Shown: positions 43,553-55,700, counted from the stretch's first letter. The stretch is 64,000 nucleotides of DNA from Myxococcales bacterium (GCA_020633465.1 JACKDN010000003.1:248001-312000); one strand, 5' to 3'. The notes: generated by a model from the letters alone, not told the origin. Translations and numbers: made by a program.

Positions 43553-46548
43553 TCCCAGTCCCGAACCTGGACGACCGGACCCACCGGGACATCGTCGAGG
43601 AGGCGCTGCGGCTCATCCCGCAGTACTGCCCGGAGTGGACCAACTTCAACCCGTCGGATCCGGGCGTCACGCTGGTCGAGCTGTTCGCGTGGATGACCGA
43701 GATGGTCATCTATCGGCTGAACAAGGTCACCGACAAGAACTTCATCGCGTTCCTGAACATGATGGGCGTGCGCCTGCAGCCGCCCCAGCCGGCGCGGGCC
43801 CTGCTGCAGCTGAAGCTGGTGCCCGGCGCGCCGGCGACGTGGGTGAAGGCCGGCACGCCGGTGTCGACGGTGCAGAGCGGGCGCGACGAGCCGGTGGTGT
43901 TCGAGACCACCGAGGATCTGCTGGTCACCGACAACCAGCTGATGCGCGCCTTCACGCAGGTGAGCGACGAGTACAGCGATCAGACGCCCTTCCTCGATGG
44001 CCGCACGCCCGAGGGCTTCGAGGTGTTCAGCGGCGTCAACCACATCGAGCGCAGCCTGTACCTGGCCGATCCGCGCTTCGAGCAGGTGGGCGAGGACTCG
44101 CTGCTGGTGGTGCGCATCTCGTCGGCGGGCAGCGCGGCCATCGTCGATCTGCTCGAGTGGGAGTACTGGAACGGGCGGCGCTGGCGCGAGATGACGCGCT
44201 CGCTGACGCAGGTGGAAGAGGACGCGGTCGCCTTCGAGGACATCGACGCCATCCACGAGCTCGAGATCAACGGCATCGACGGCCGGTGGATCCGCGGGCG
44301 CCTGATCGAGACGCCGGAGGATCCGCAGGACACGGTGGTCGACGCCGTGCACTGCCGCGTCGAGCTGACCGGCGAGGGCCTGGCGCCCACCGGCGCCTAC
44401 GTGAACATCGACAGCGGCGTCTTCCTGACCGTCGATCTGCAGCGCGCCTGGGCGCCCTTCGGCAACGAGCCGCGCACCGAGCACGTGCTGTACCTGCTGC
44501 CGCAGGCGCTGCCGACGCAGCCGGGGTCGGTGGTGCGCATCGACGTGCTGCTGGCCGACGCCAAGCTGTACGATCCGCCCCAGCCCAGCGAGGACCTGAG
44601 CCTGGTCTGGGAGTACCACGACGGCAAGAAGTGGCGGCTGCTCGGCTTCGCGACGCCCGAGGGCTCGCGCTCGGCGCCGTCGATCGACTTCGTCGACGGC
44701 ACCGCGGGCTTCACGCAGAGCGGCGAGGTGCGCTTCCGCCGCCCGGAGAAGCTGGGCGAGGTCGAGATCCAGAACGAGCCGGGGCCCTGGCTGCGCTGCC
44801 GCATCGAGCGCGGCGACTACGGCGTGGCCGGGCAGTACGAGCTGGACGGTGATCGCTGGATCTGGCGCGACGAGCGCCCGCTGCGGCCGCCCTGGGTGCG
44901 CGGGATGACCTTCCGCTACACCGAGGAGGATCAGCCCGTCACGCACGTGCTGACCTACAACGACTTCGCGTACTTCGACCACTCGTCGACCGCGCGCACG
45001 CCGCTGAAGGTGTTCCAGGCCTTCGAGGCGTCGAGCGAGGACAGCCCGACGCTGTACATGGGGTTCGCCAAGGCCTTCCCCAACGCGCCGTCGCGCGTCT
45101 TCTTCCAGACCAACGAGAAGACCTCGCTCGAGCGCGACCGCGGCCACGCGGAGTACCTGCAGGCGTACTACGAGGCGAGGGATCGCGCGCTCGAGGCCGA
45201 GCAGCGGGTGGTGTGGGAGTACTGGAACGGCACCGACTGGGTCGACCTGGCGCCCCGCGACGGCACGCGCGCCTTCACCGAGAGCGGCTTCCTGTCCTTC
45301 GTCGGCCCGGCCGATCACAAGCCGAGCAAGAAGTTCGGCGAGGCGCTGTACTGGATGCGCGCGCGGCTGGAGATGGGCGGCTATCACCAGACGCCGCGCG
45401 TCACCCACGTGCTGCTGAACGCCACCTGGGCCCACAACCAGACGACCATCTCGGGCGAGGTGCTGGGCAACTCGGACGGCACGCCCAACCAGGCCTTCCG
45501 CTTCGCGCAGGGGCCGCTGCTCGAGGGGCAGTCGATCCTGGTGCGCGAGCGCGACGTGCCCGCCGGCGACGAGCGCGCGGCGCTCGAGGCCCAGGGCGGC
45601 GAGGACGCCGTGCGACCCCTGCCCGAGGGCGGCTGCTGGGTGCGCTGGCGCGAGGTCGAGAGCTTCTTCGAGAGCGGGCCGCGCGGCCGCCACTACGTGG
45701 TCGACCGCGTGCGCGGCGAGGTGCGCTTCGGCGACGGCCGCAAGGGCATGCCGCCCCCGGCCGGCACGGCCAACGTCGTCGCCGAGTTCTACCGCATCGG
45801 CGGCGGCGCCCGCGGCAACGTGACCGCCGACGTCGTCACCGCGATGCGCAAGTCGATCGCGCACATCGAGTCGGTGACCAACCCCTTCCCGGCGGCGGGC
45901 GGCAGCGATCAGGAGACGGTGGACGAGGCGAAGGCCCGCGGCCCGCACGTCATCAAGAGCCGCAACCGCGCGGTCACCGCCGAGGACTTCGAGTGGCTGA
46001 CGCTGCAGGCCAGCAACGGCATCGCGCGCGCCAAGTGCCTGAACACCATCGGCCGCGAGGGCGAGGTCACCGTCGTCGTGGTGCCGAAGCAGGACGAGAA
46101 GCGGCTGGACCTGACGATGAAGCTGGTGCCCTCGACCGAGCTGCTGCGCCGGGTGCGCCACTTCCTCGACGAGCGCCGCCTGCTGACGACCATCGTGCGC
46201 GTGGTGCGCCCGCGCTACGTCGAGATCAGCATCGGCGTCGAGGTGGTGCGCACCACCTCGGGCAGCAGCGACGCCGTGCGCCGCGCGGTCGAGGACAAGC
46301 TGCGCCGCTTCCTGCACCCGCTGGTGGGCGGGCGCTCGGGCGGGGGCTGGGACTTCGGCCGCAACGTGCTGAAGCTGGACCTGTACCACGTGGTGGAGGA
46401 GGTCGACGGCGTCGACGCCGTGCACCGCATCCGGCTGATCGACGAGGATCGCCGGGCCGAGGTCGAGCAGCTGAAGGTGCGCGCCGACGAGCTGGTGCAC
46501 CTGTGCGACGTGGACGTCATCGAGAAGCCGCGGGAGAAGTTCCTCTAG
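43549..46548 (+). CDS. Putative baseplate assembly protein, gp6/J-like (Pvc11-type)
   Basis: This 999-residue protein is the large baseplate wedge component. The N-terminal DDRTHRDIVEEALRLIP and FNPSDPGVTLVELFAW, and the C-terminal ESVTNPFPAAGGSDQETV with NRAVTAEDFEWL, match the 'putative baseplate assembly protein' family of phage-tail-like systems. Between them lie several repeated beta modules containing WEYWNG or WEYHDGKKW (about 200, 360 and 550). These modules may bind ligands or fibres; the repetition is noteworthy. The gene starts at GTG overlapping gp25 by 4 bases. Confidence 0.94.
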   Translation: MIPVPNLDDRTHRDIVEEALRLIPQYCPEWTNFNPSDPGVTLVELFAWMTEMVIYRLNKVTDKNFIAFLNMMGVRLQPPQPARALLQLKLVPGAPATWVKAGTPVSTVQSGRDEPVVFETTEDLLVTDNQLMRAFTQVSDEYSDQTPFLDGRTPEGFEVFSGVNHIERSLYLADPRFEQVGEDSLLVVRISSAGSAAIVDLLEWEYWNGRRWREMTRSLTQVEEDAVAFEDIDAIHELEINGIDGRWIRGRLIETPEDPQDTVVDAVHCRVELTGEGLAPTGAYVNIDSGVFLTVDLQRAWAPFGNEPRTEHVLYLLPQALPTQPGSVVRIDVLLADAKLYDPPQPSEDLSLVWEYHDGKKWRLLGFATPEGSRSAPSIDFVDGTAGFTQSGEVRFRRPEKLGEVEIQNEPGPWLRCRIERGDYGVAGQYELDGDRWIWRDERPLRPPWVRGMTFRYTEEDQPVTHVLTYNDFAYFDHSSTARTPLKVFQAFEASSEDSPTLYMGFAKAFPNAPSRVFFQTNEKTSLERDRGHAEYLQAYYEARDRALEAEQRVVWEYWNGTDWVDLAPRDGTRAFTESGFLSFVGPADHKPSKKFGEALYWMRARLEMGGYHQTPRVTHVLLNATWAHNQTTISGEVLGNSDGTPNQAFRFAQGPLLEGQSILVRERDVPAGDERAALEAQGGEDAVRPLPEGGCWVRWREVESFFESGPRGRHYVVDRVRGEVRFGDGRKGMPPPAGTANVVAEFYRIGGGARGNVTADVVTAMRKSIAHIESVTNPFPAAGGSDQETVDEAKARGPHVIKSRNRAVTAEDFEWLTLQASNGIARAKCLNTIGREGEVTVVVVPKQDEKRLDLTMKLVPSTELLRRVRHFLDERRLLTTIVRVVRPRYVEISIGVEVVRTTSGSSDAVRRAVEDKLRRFLHPLVGGRSGGGWDFGRNVLKLDLYHVVEEVDGVDAVHRIRLIDEDRRAEVEQLKVRADELVHLCDVDVIEKPREKFL

Positions 46549-46586
46549 GCCGCCTCGGCCGGTGAGGGGCGCAGGGAAGGAGTCAG

Positions 46587-47483
46587 GTGCGACAGCCGCG
46601 CGAGATGGTCGGACGGACGGTGCGCATGCCCGAGCTCGCGGGCCTGGTGCTGCGCAACGCCCGCCTGATGCTGGTGAACGCGGGCTTCCGCGATCACCAG
46701 ATCCGCGTGCGCTACGAAGAGGCGTACCGCCCCGAGGACGAGGTCATCCGCCAGCTGCCCCAGCCGGGCGCGCTGGTGGCCACCCACGAGTCGGTCGAGC
46801 TGGTGGTGTCGCGCCGCAGCCTGCTGCACCACCTGCCGCAGGTGTTCCAGAAGAGCGATCGCGGCGGGCGCCACTTCCTGCGCGAGTTCCTGTGGGTGTT
46901 CGACCACGTCTTCGCCGATCTGCAGCGCACGATCGACGGGGTGCACCGCTACTTCGATCCGCTCGAGGCGCCGCCCGCCTTCCTCGACTGGCTGGCGGGC
47001 TGGGTGGCGCTCACCATCGACCAGGACTGGCCCGAGGCCAAGCAGCGCCGGCTGATCCAGCAGGCCATCGGCATCTACGGCTACCGCGGCACCGTGCGCG
47101 GCCTGAAGCTGTTCCTGTCGATCTTCACCGACGTCGAGCCGCGGGTGCTCGAGAACCAGTGGCCCTACCGCGGGTTCCGCGTGGGCGAGGTGCGCGTCGG
47201 CCTGGACTCGATCGTCCTGCCGCCGGTGAACCTGGCCCACTGCTTCATGGTCGAGGTGCCCGCGGCGTTCAGCGACGCCAGCGACGAGATGATCCTGAAG
47301 ATCCACGACATCATCCGCATGGAGCGGCCGGCCCACACCGCCTACTACCTGACCTTCGCCGCCGCCCCCCAGAAGGACGCCCTCGAGCCCTTCCTGGTGG
47401 GGCTGGGCCGCGTGGGCATCGGGGAGTCGGGCGTGGTGGCCGGCACCTCCGGCGCGCCCGCCGACAGCGACGACGAGGACTGA
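46587..47483 (+). CDS. Tail protein I-like baseplate component fused to an N-terminal PASTA domain
   Basis: The 298-residue product starts at a GTG behind GAAGGAG. Residues about 90-270 match phage tail protein I (P2 gpI/T4 gp7-like; HLPQVFQKSDRGGRHFLREF, and GIYGYRGTVRGLKLFL). Residues about 13-78 match a PASTA domain: MPELAGLVLRNARLMLVNAG, then EDEVIRQLPQPGALV and VELVVSRR. PASTA domains bind muropeptides or unlinked peptidoglycan in penicillin-binding proteins and Ser/Thr kinases. The fusion is seen directly in one uninterrupted frame. Peptidoglycan contact by this baseplate is inference. Confidence 0.88.
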   Translation: MRQPREMVGRTVRMPELAGLVLRNARLMLVNAGFRDHQIRVRYEEAYRPEDEVIRQLPQPGALVATHESVELVVSRRSLLHHLPQVFQKSDRGGRHFLREFLWVFDHVFADLQRTIDGVHRYFDPLEAPPAFLDWLAGWVALTIDQDWPEAKQRRLIQQAIGIYGYRGTVRGLKLFLSIFTDVEPRVLENQWPYRGFRVGEVRVGLDSIVLPPVNLAHCFMVEVPAAFSDASDEMILKIHDIIRMERPAHTAYYLTFAAAPQKDALEPFLVGLGRVGIGESGVVAGTSGAPADSDDED

Positions 47484-47486
47484 TCG

Positions 47487-49040
<1,554 letters not shown>

Positions 49041-49127
49041 GCCCCGGGCCGGGGGTCGACTTGCCAAACGTGAGGGGCTGGGCAACCATGACGCCGCTGG
49101 TCAACCCCCAGGACCCCGAGTCGAGCG

Positions 49128-49874
49128 ATGCGCGATCCGCGTGATGTCATCAAAGGGCGCATCGATGCGCGCGTGAACCGCAAGATCTACGACGCCAAGG
49201 TGAAGGCGCGGGCGTCGGCGGAGGGCGCGGCGAGGAAGGCCGTCTCGGGGGCCGGCAAGAAGAAGAAGACCCAGGGCGCCGCGCCCGAGGCCGCGAAGAA
49301 GAAGAAGATGGGTTGGTGGCCTTTCGGTGGGAAGGAAGAGGGCGGCGAGGCGGCGGCCGGGTGCCCCGGCTGCGGCGCCGAGATCGACCCCTCGTGGAAG
49401 CAGTGCCCCTACTGCGGCAACGACCTCGCGGCCGACGCCCCGGCGCCCGCCGGGCAGGCGCCGCCCCCGCAGGCCGCGGGCCCGGCCCCCGGCGGCGGGG
49501 GCGCCCCGGCCATGCCGCAGATCGCGTCCAACCGCACGATGGCCGTCGACATCGAGGCGCTCAAGGCGCCCAAGAAAGAGGTCGTCGGCTGGCTGGTGAT
49601 CATGAACGGCGCCCAGAAGGGCACCGACTACCGGCTGTACCCCGGCAAGAACTCGCTGGGGGCCGGGGCCGACAACGACATCGTGATCACCGACGAGTAC
49701 CTGTCCACGCGGCACGCCTACATCCGCTACGAGGACAACAAGTACGAGCTGGTGGACGCCGACTCGACCAACGGGTGCTTCGTCAACGACAAGAAGGTGC
49801 AGAAGGAGGAGCTGATCGACAACGACAGCATCCGCCTGGGGCGCACCGAGTTCCGGTTCAAGGCGCTGTACTGA
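49128..49874 (+). CDS. Cytoplasmic zinc-ribbon plus FHA-domain protein
   Basis: The FHA domain binds phosphothreonine. The 248-residue product has a basic Lys-rich N-terminal part (1-65), a zinc ribbon (CPGC and CPYC, about 79-97), a Pro/Gly linker, and an FHA domain (about 165-245) with SLGAGADNDIVI, STRHAYIRY and DSTNGCFVN. There is no signal peptide or membrane segment, so it is cytosolic. It follows the eCIS genes in the same direction after an 87-base gap holding a GC-rich palindrome (about 49042-49055). In T6SS such Fha proteins are activated by a partner kinase; a kinase gene lies 6 kb downstream. Confidence 0.85.
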   Translation: MRDPRDVIKGRIDARVNRKIYDAKVKARASAEGAARKAVSGAGKKKKTQGAAPEAAKKKKMGWWPFGGKEEGGEAAAGCPGCGAEIDPSWKQCPYCGNDLAADAPAPAGQAPPPQAAGPAPGGGGAPAMPQIASNRTMAVDIEALKAPKKEVVGWLVIMNGAQKGTDYRLYPGKNSLGAGADNDIVITDEYLSTRHAYIRYEDNKYELVDADSTNGCFVNDKKVQKEELIDNDSIRLGRTEFRFKALY

Positions 49875-49917
49875 GGAGGTGGGGATCCCGGCGCGGGGGC
49901 CCCACGAAGGGACACCG

Positions 49918-51399
49918 ATGCGGAGGGTCATCGTAGGGGTTCTGGCGTGCGCCGCCATCATGGGCGCCGCCTGGGCGCAGAGCGGCGGGCGCATCCAGGC
50001 CACGCACCTGCGGCTGGACGCCGTGGATCTCACCGAGGCGGTCAAGGGGGAGCTGACCTTCTTCGCCTCGCTGATGGACGGGCACGGCCAGCCGCTGAGC
50101 GCCACCGATCCCGGCCTGTGGAGCGTGGCGGTCGACGGCGAGCCCATCGACGGCGAGCTGAAGGTGTCGACCCTCGAGCAGAGCACCGCCAGCCTGGCGG
50201 TGGCGGTCGTGTTCCAGGCGGACATCGCCAGCAAGGAGAACGGCGCCTTCGAGCACGCGCAGCTCGGCGTCAGCAAGCTGCTCAACGGGCTGCGCGATCG
50301 CGATCTGAGCTACGTGGTCGCCTTCGACGGCAAGACCATCGTGAGCACGCAGGCCCTCTCGCCCAAGCACAGCGACGCGGTCAGCTGGGTCAGCAAGGAG
50401 GTCACCCCCAACGGCGCGACGCCCTACCTGTCGGCGGCCATCCAGAAGGGCCTCGACGCCTTCCCCGGCGACTTCCGATCGGTCAGCCCCAACCGCGCGA
50501 TGATCGTGGTGTCGGACGGCTTCGACGGCGAGCAGGCCAACAAGCTGAACGCGGCCTACGCGCGCATCAAGCAGGTGGCCAACGACCGCAACGTGCGCGT
50601 GCACGTCATCGGCAACGCCATCGAGACGGCCAACCCGCACGACGAGCAGCTGAAGCGGCTGCGCGATCTGGCCGACGCCACCGGCGGCACGGTGTGGGCG
50701 GCCACCGAGCCGGCGAAGATCGAGTTCGAGCTCGAGAAGACGCTGAAGGTGCTGATGGGGCAGCACGTGGTGCGCATCACGAGCACCGACTACCCGGACG
50801 ACAAGTCGGTCACCTTCACGGTCAACGCGCAGTACGGCGGGCAGGACTACACCAGCAACGCCGCGATCATGCACGTGCCCGAGCGCGAGAGTCACATCTG
50901 GGGCTGGGTGGCCGCGGGGGCCGGCGGGCTCGTCGGGCTGGGCCTGCTGTTCTTCATCGGGCGCTCGCTGGTGCGGCTGATCGCCAACCGGCGCGGCGAC
51001 GAGGAGGAGGTCGATCTCGGCCCGGCCACGACCACCTGCCGGCAGTGCAACAATCAGGTGCCGGTGGACTGGAAGGTGTGCAAGTACTGCGAGGCGCTGC
51101 CCCACTACGGCCGCCTGGTGGTGCGCTCGTCGGGGCCGCTGAACGGCCGCACCTTCTTCATCAAGGAGACGCTGACCAACATCGGCTCGGCCGACGGCAA
51201 CGGCGTCGTCCTGCGCGAGCCCTCGGTGTCGAAGCGCCACGCCGGCATCAAGGTGCAGGACAACCGCTTCGAGCTGGCCGACTTCGGCAGCACCAACGGC
51301 GTGTTCATCAACAACCAGCGCATCACCAAGCAGTTCCTGAAGGATCGCGACGTGCTCTCGATCGGCATGGTCGAGATCGAGTTCCAGCTGAAGAAGTAG
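49918..51399 (+). CDS. Membrane-spanning VWA-like/zinc-ribbon/FHA protein
   Basis: The 493-residue product has a signal peptide (about 1-20), a von Willebrand A-like region (about 60-280), one membrane segment (about 323-348, rich in Gly/Leu) and a zinc ribbon (CRQC and CKYC). A C-terminal FHA domain with SVSKRHAGI and GSTNGVFIN follows. The topology puts the VWA-like part in the periplasm and FHA in the cytoplasm. The canonical MIDAS DxSxS is not evident (FQADIAS occupies the place). It shares the zinc-ribbon/FHA order with the preceding gene, so the two are partial paralogues. It could carry a signal across the membrane. Confidence 0.83.
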   Translation: MRRVIVGVLACAAIMGAAWAQSGGRIQATHLRLDAVDLTEAVKGELTFFASLMDGHGQPLSATDPGLWSVAVDGEPIDGELKVSTLEQSTASLAVAVVFQADIASKENGAFEHAQLGVSKLLNGLRDRDLSYVVAFDGKTIVSTQALSPKHSDAVSWVSKEVTPNGATPYLSAAIQKGLDAFPGDFRSVSPNRAMIVVSDGFDGEQANKLNAAYARIKQVANDRNVRVHVIGNAIETANPHDEQLKRLRDLADATGGTVWAATEPAKIEFELEKTLKVLMGQHVVRITSTDYPDDKSVTFTVNAQYGGQDYTSNAAIMHVPERESHIWGWVAAGAGGLVGLGLLFFIGRSLVRLIANRRGDEEEVDLGPATTTCRQCNNQVPVDWKVCKYCEALPHYGRLVVRSSGPLNGRTFFIKETLTNIGSADGNGVVLREPSVSKRHAGIKVQDNRFELADFGSTNGVFINNQRITKQFLKDRDVLSIGMVEIEFQLKK

Positions 51400-51472
51400 G
51401 GGCCGCTCGGGGCCCCCGACGGGGGCGCGGCGAGGGTACGCGCGGAGCCGCGCCGGCGCGCCGCCGGCGAAG

Positions 51473-51502
51473 TTGCGGCGCCGGGCGGGGGTCGCCTACG
51501 AT
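51473..51502 (+). promoter_or_regulatory. Possible promoter of the PEGA-propeller-kinase unit
   Basis: TTGCGG (51473-51478), 18 bases, then TACGAT (51497-51502). The 187-base gap 51400-51586 also holds a 6-bp stem (51399-51404 with 51411-51416) just after the VWA-FHA stop, which may be a weak terminator. Confidence 0.35.
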
Positions 51503-51586
51503 GCCGGCTACGCGGTACGAGCGGGAGGCGGGGCCGGCACCGTCCGGGGCGCGCGACGTCGGCCGCGTCGTTCGGTGGAGGAACCG

Positions 51587-52765
51587 ATGATGCTCGGACG
51601 CTCGGCGCTGCTCGGCTGTGCCATCGCCCTGGGCCTGGCGACCGGCCCCCTGCCGGCGCGGGCGCAGGACAACCCCGCCTACGAAGAGGCGAAAGGCCGG
51701 GCCACCGAGGCCTTCAAGGCCGGCCGGTACGAGGAGGCGGCGCAGTTCTTCCGCGAGGCCTTCGAGGCCGAGCCGCGCGGCAACCTGCTCTACAACATCG
51801 GCCTCTGCTACGAGAAGGCGGGCGACACCCGCCAGGCCATCGCCTTCTATCAGCGCTTCGTCGACGCGGTGCCCGGCTCGCCCAAGCGACCGGCCCTGGT
51901 GCGCAAGATCGCCGAGATGAAGCAGTCGCTGGCCGGCGACTACGTCGAGGTGCAGGTCACCACGCGGCCCGGCGGCGCGATCATCTTCGTCGACGACAAG
52001 GCGAAGGGCGCCATGGGCGCGGCCCCCGTCGACTTCAAGCTGCTGCCCGGCACCTACACCATCATCGCCGAGCTCGAGGGCCACGAGCCCGCGCGCCAGC
52101 AGGTGCGCCTCGAGCAGGGGCGGCCGGCGGCGGTCGACCTGGTGCTGCTGCCGACCAACGTGGTGGGCAGCGTGCTGCTGGTGATCGCCGAGAAGGACGC
52201 CGAGGTGCGGGTGGACGGCAAGGTGGTCGGGCGCACGCCGCTCGAGGGCCCGATGCGCCTGCGCCAGGGGCCGCACACGGTGACGGTGAGCAAGCCGGGC
52301 TTCGCGCCGGTGGAGAAGCAGATCGACGTGAAGGCCGGCGGGCAACAGCGGGTGTCGATCGATCTCAGCGGCGAGGACGTCGGCGCGCTCGACGGCGGCG
52401 GCGGGCCGGCGCTGGGCGGCGGGGGCGGCGGCCCCGGCTTCTGGCCCTGGGTGGTCGTCGGCGCGGGCGCGGCGGCCATCGGCGGCGCGGTGTTCACCGG
52501 GCTGTCGGCGCAGAGCCTGCACGATCAGCTGGCCGACAAGGAGGCCAACGGCGAGCTGTTGGCCGAGTCGGACATCGACACGGGCAACAGCCTGGTGCTG
52601 ACCACCAACGTCCTCTACGGCGTCGGCGCGGCGGCCATCGTGGGCGGCCTGGCCTGGTGGTACTTCGGCAACGACGATCCGCTGGGCACGCGCGGCGGCG
52701 TGCGCGCGGCCTTCGGCGCCAGCCCCGACGGGGCGCCTTCGGTTCAGCTTCTGGGGACCTTCTGA
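51587..52765 (+). CDS. Exported TPR plus PEGA-domain protein
   Basis: The 392-residue product has a signal peptide (about 1-27, ending PARAQ) and TPR helices (about 30-110; AAQFFREAFEAEPRGNLLYN). Two PEGA-type surface repeats follow (about 120-185 and 190-260; GGAIIFVDDKAKG and EVRVDGKVVGRTPLEG), then a Gly-rich linker and two hydrophobic segments near the C-terminus. PEGA domains occur in surface layer and kinase-associated proteins. The ATG at 51587 follows GGAGGAA. The next gene starts inside its stop (TGATG). No enzymatic role is visible. Confidence 0.82.
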   Translation: MMLGRSALLGCAIALGLATGPLPARAQDNPAYEEAKGRATEAFKAGRYEEAAQFFREAFEAEPRGNLLYNIGLCYEKAGDTRQAIAFYQRFVDAVPGSPKRPALVRKIAEMKQSLAGDYVEVQVTTRPGGAIIFVDDKAKGAMGAAPVDFKLLPGTYTIIAELEGHEPARQQVRLEQGRPAAVDLVLLPTNVVGSVLLVIAEKDAEVRVDGKVVGRTPLEGPMRLRQGPHTVTVSKPGFAPVEKQIDVKAGGQQRVSIDLSGEDVGALDGGGGPALGGGGGGPGFWPWVVVGAGAAAIGGAVFTGLSAQSLHDQLADKEANGELLAESDIDTGNSLVLTTNVLYGVGAAAIVGGLAWWYFGNDDPLGTRGGVRAAFGASPDGAPSVQLLGTF

Positions 52766-55700
52766 TGACGGATCGCTGGCTGATCCTGCTGGCGGCGTGC
52801 GCGCTGCCCGCCTGCACCCTCGACTTCGAGGGCTTCCGCGAGGCCACCAAGGAGCCCGACGTCCAGCTCATCGACGCCTCGCGCCCGGATCTGGGCGGCC
52901 CGCGGGTCGACGCGGGCCCGAACCCCTTCGACATGGGCATGATCGACGACGACGGCGGGCCGATGGGCGCCGACGGCGACGGCGACGGCGTCCCCGACGA
53001 CGAGGACAACTGCCCCGAGGTGCCCAACACCGATCAGGCCGACGGCGACGGCGACGACATCGGCGACGCCTGCGATCCGGATCTCGACGGCGACGGCGTC
53101 GACGACAGCGAGGACAACTGCCCCGACATCGCCAACCCGGGGCAGCTGGATCTCGACCGCGACGGGCAGGGCGACGTCTGCGATCCCGATCCGGACGGCG
53201 ACGGCCTCGACGACGCGGCCGAGGACGCGCTGGGCACCGATCCGCTGCGCCGCGACAGCGACGGCGACGGCGTCAGCGACGGCGCGGACACCTGCCCGCT
53301 GGACGCCGACCGGGTCGACCGCGACGCCGACGGCGACGGCGCGGGCGACGCCTGCGATCCCGACGACGACGGCGACATGGTGCCCGACTGGCGCGACAAC
53401 TGCCCGGGCACGCCCAACCCCGATCAGGCCGACGTGGACGCCAACGGGCGCGGCGACGCCTGCGCGGCGGACGCCGACGGCGACGGGGTGACCGACGACG
53501 TCGACAACTGCCCCTACGTGGCCAACGACGATCAGGCCGTGGCGCCCTGCCTGGGCCGCTTCGACACGCTGACCTTCACCCGCGACGTGCACGGGCTGAG
53601 CCTGGCGTCGGGCAACCGCCTGCTGGCGGGCACCAGCGGCGGCGCGCTGGTGGTGGACGGCGAGGCGGTGACGCGCCTGACCAACCAGGACGGCCTGGCC
53701 AGCCACGACGTGCGCGCGGTCACGACCGACGACGCCGGCCGCTTCTGGCTGGTGGCCGGCGACGGCCTGTCGGTGGTGCGCCCGGACGGCTTCGTCTTCA
53801 ACCTGCGCCCGCGCGACGTCGGCGGCGGCCCGATGGGCGCTCTGCGCGACGTGGCGGTGGCCAGCGACGATCTCGTCTACGCGAGCAGCGACGTCGGCCT
53901 GAACGTGCTGACGCCCGACGGCTGGACGCTGCTCGGCGCCGGTGAGCTGCCGACCATCGACCTGCGCGGCCTGTACCTGTCCGACGCCGACGTGCTGTAC
54001 GTCGCCACCGAGAACGGCGTGCTGACCTACGCGACCGGCATGCCGGTGACGCCGCTGGCGGTGCCCGCGGACATCGGCGGCTATCTGGACGTGGCGCCCG
54101 CGCCGGACGGCGGCGTGTGGGCCCTGGCCGAGATGGGCGCGGTGCGGCTGGCGCCCGACGGCACCTACGCCCCCGAGGACGTCTTCCGGGGCTTCGAGGC
54201 GCGCGCGCTGGTCGGCGCGCCCCGGGCGACCAGCTACCTGGCCACGCCCGAGGGCGTGCGCCGCATCGACGGCGACGGTCGGGTGTTCCCCGCGGGCGCC
54301 GACGCCCTGCCCAGCCCCGACGTGCGGGCGCTGGCCGGCCTGGCCGATCAGCCCCGCTGGGTGGGCACCGCGGCGGGCCTGGTGCGCCTCGACGGCTACT
54401 TCGCGTCCTTCCCGTCCGGCGACGAGCTGCCCCGCTGCGTGCGCGCCGGCGCGCGCGTCGGTGATCGACTGTGGTTCGGCACGAGCGAGGGCCTGGTGTT
54501 CCAGCTGCCCGACGGCACCTTCATGACGGCGCCGCCGGCGACGCTGCCCGCGCCCAGCGTGAACGTGGTGCGCGTGCTCGGCGCCGAGGTGTGGGTGGGC
54601 ACGGACGCCGGGGTGGCGGTCTTCGGGGCCGACGGCACGCCGATCAGCCAGATCACCGCCGATCTACCGCCCGCGCCGGTGACCGACATCGCGGCGGGCG
54701 CGCCGGGCGAGGTGTGGGTGTCGACGGCGGGCGCCGGCGTCGCGCGGCGCACGGCCGGCGGGGCGTGGCAGATCTACACCGCCGAGGGCGTGCCGCCCGA
54801 GCAGACCGACAACTTCCTCAGCAACGAGGTGCGCGCGCTGGCCTACGACGGCGCGGTGATGTGGATGGCCACGCCGCTGGGGCTGACCCGCTTCGAGCAG
54901 GGCTCGGACGCCTTCGGGCGGCCCATCACCACGCAGAACGGGCGGCTGCCCGATCCGCAGGTGAACGACGTCGTGGTGGGCGGCGGCCGGGTGTTCGTCG
55001 CCACCGCGGCCGGCGTCGCGGTGCAGGGGCCGGACAACCAGTGGAGCACGCTGCGGCGCAACTTCGGCGGCCTGCCCCCGCGGGTGGGCACCGACGTGGT
55101 GCTGGCGGTGGCCTACGACGGCACCTACCTGTGGGCCTTCGTGGACGCGAGCCCCGGGCAGCCGAACGGCTCGCTGGTGCGGCGCCGCGCCGATCTGCCC
55201 GCCCCCACGATGGAGCCCGACGCGCCGCTGGACGATCCCTCCCAGCTGGCGCTGTTCGACGCCGCCAACAGCGGCCTGCTGCCGACGCCCGGCGTCGACG
55301 GCGTCGATCTCGACTTCGCCGACGGCGAGCTGTTCGTCAGCTACTGCGGCGACATCGAGCGCCCGGGCGGCGCCGCCCTGCTCGACGGCGTGGGCGTCGT
55401 CACCCGCGACCTGTCCGACCTGGGGCTGCCCGGGCCGGATCCCGACGCCACCCTGACCGTCGACCCCGACGGCGATCCGATGTTCGTCGTGCCGGCGGGC
55501 GAGCGCGCCCTGGCCACCCGCATCAAGCCGGACGGCACCCGCGTGCTGCAGGTGCCCGAGGGCATCGAGGGCCGCCTGGACAAGTGCGCCGTGGTGGCCG
55601 GCGAGACCGACCTGTGGTGCCTGCTGCAGGGGGTGGGCATCGGCAAGCGCAGCGCCGCGGACGAGTGGAGCGTGCTGCGCAAGGAGAACATCCCGTCGTT

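Noticed and set aside
52970..53545. CRISPR-like or DNA tandem repeat array
   Set aside because: The periodicity is that of Asp-rich thrombospondin type 3 protein repeats in one open frame; spacing is irregular and there are no constant repeats with unique spacers.
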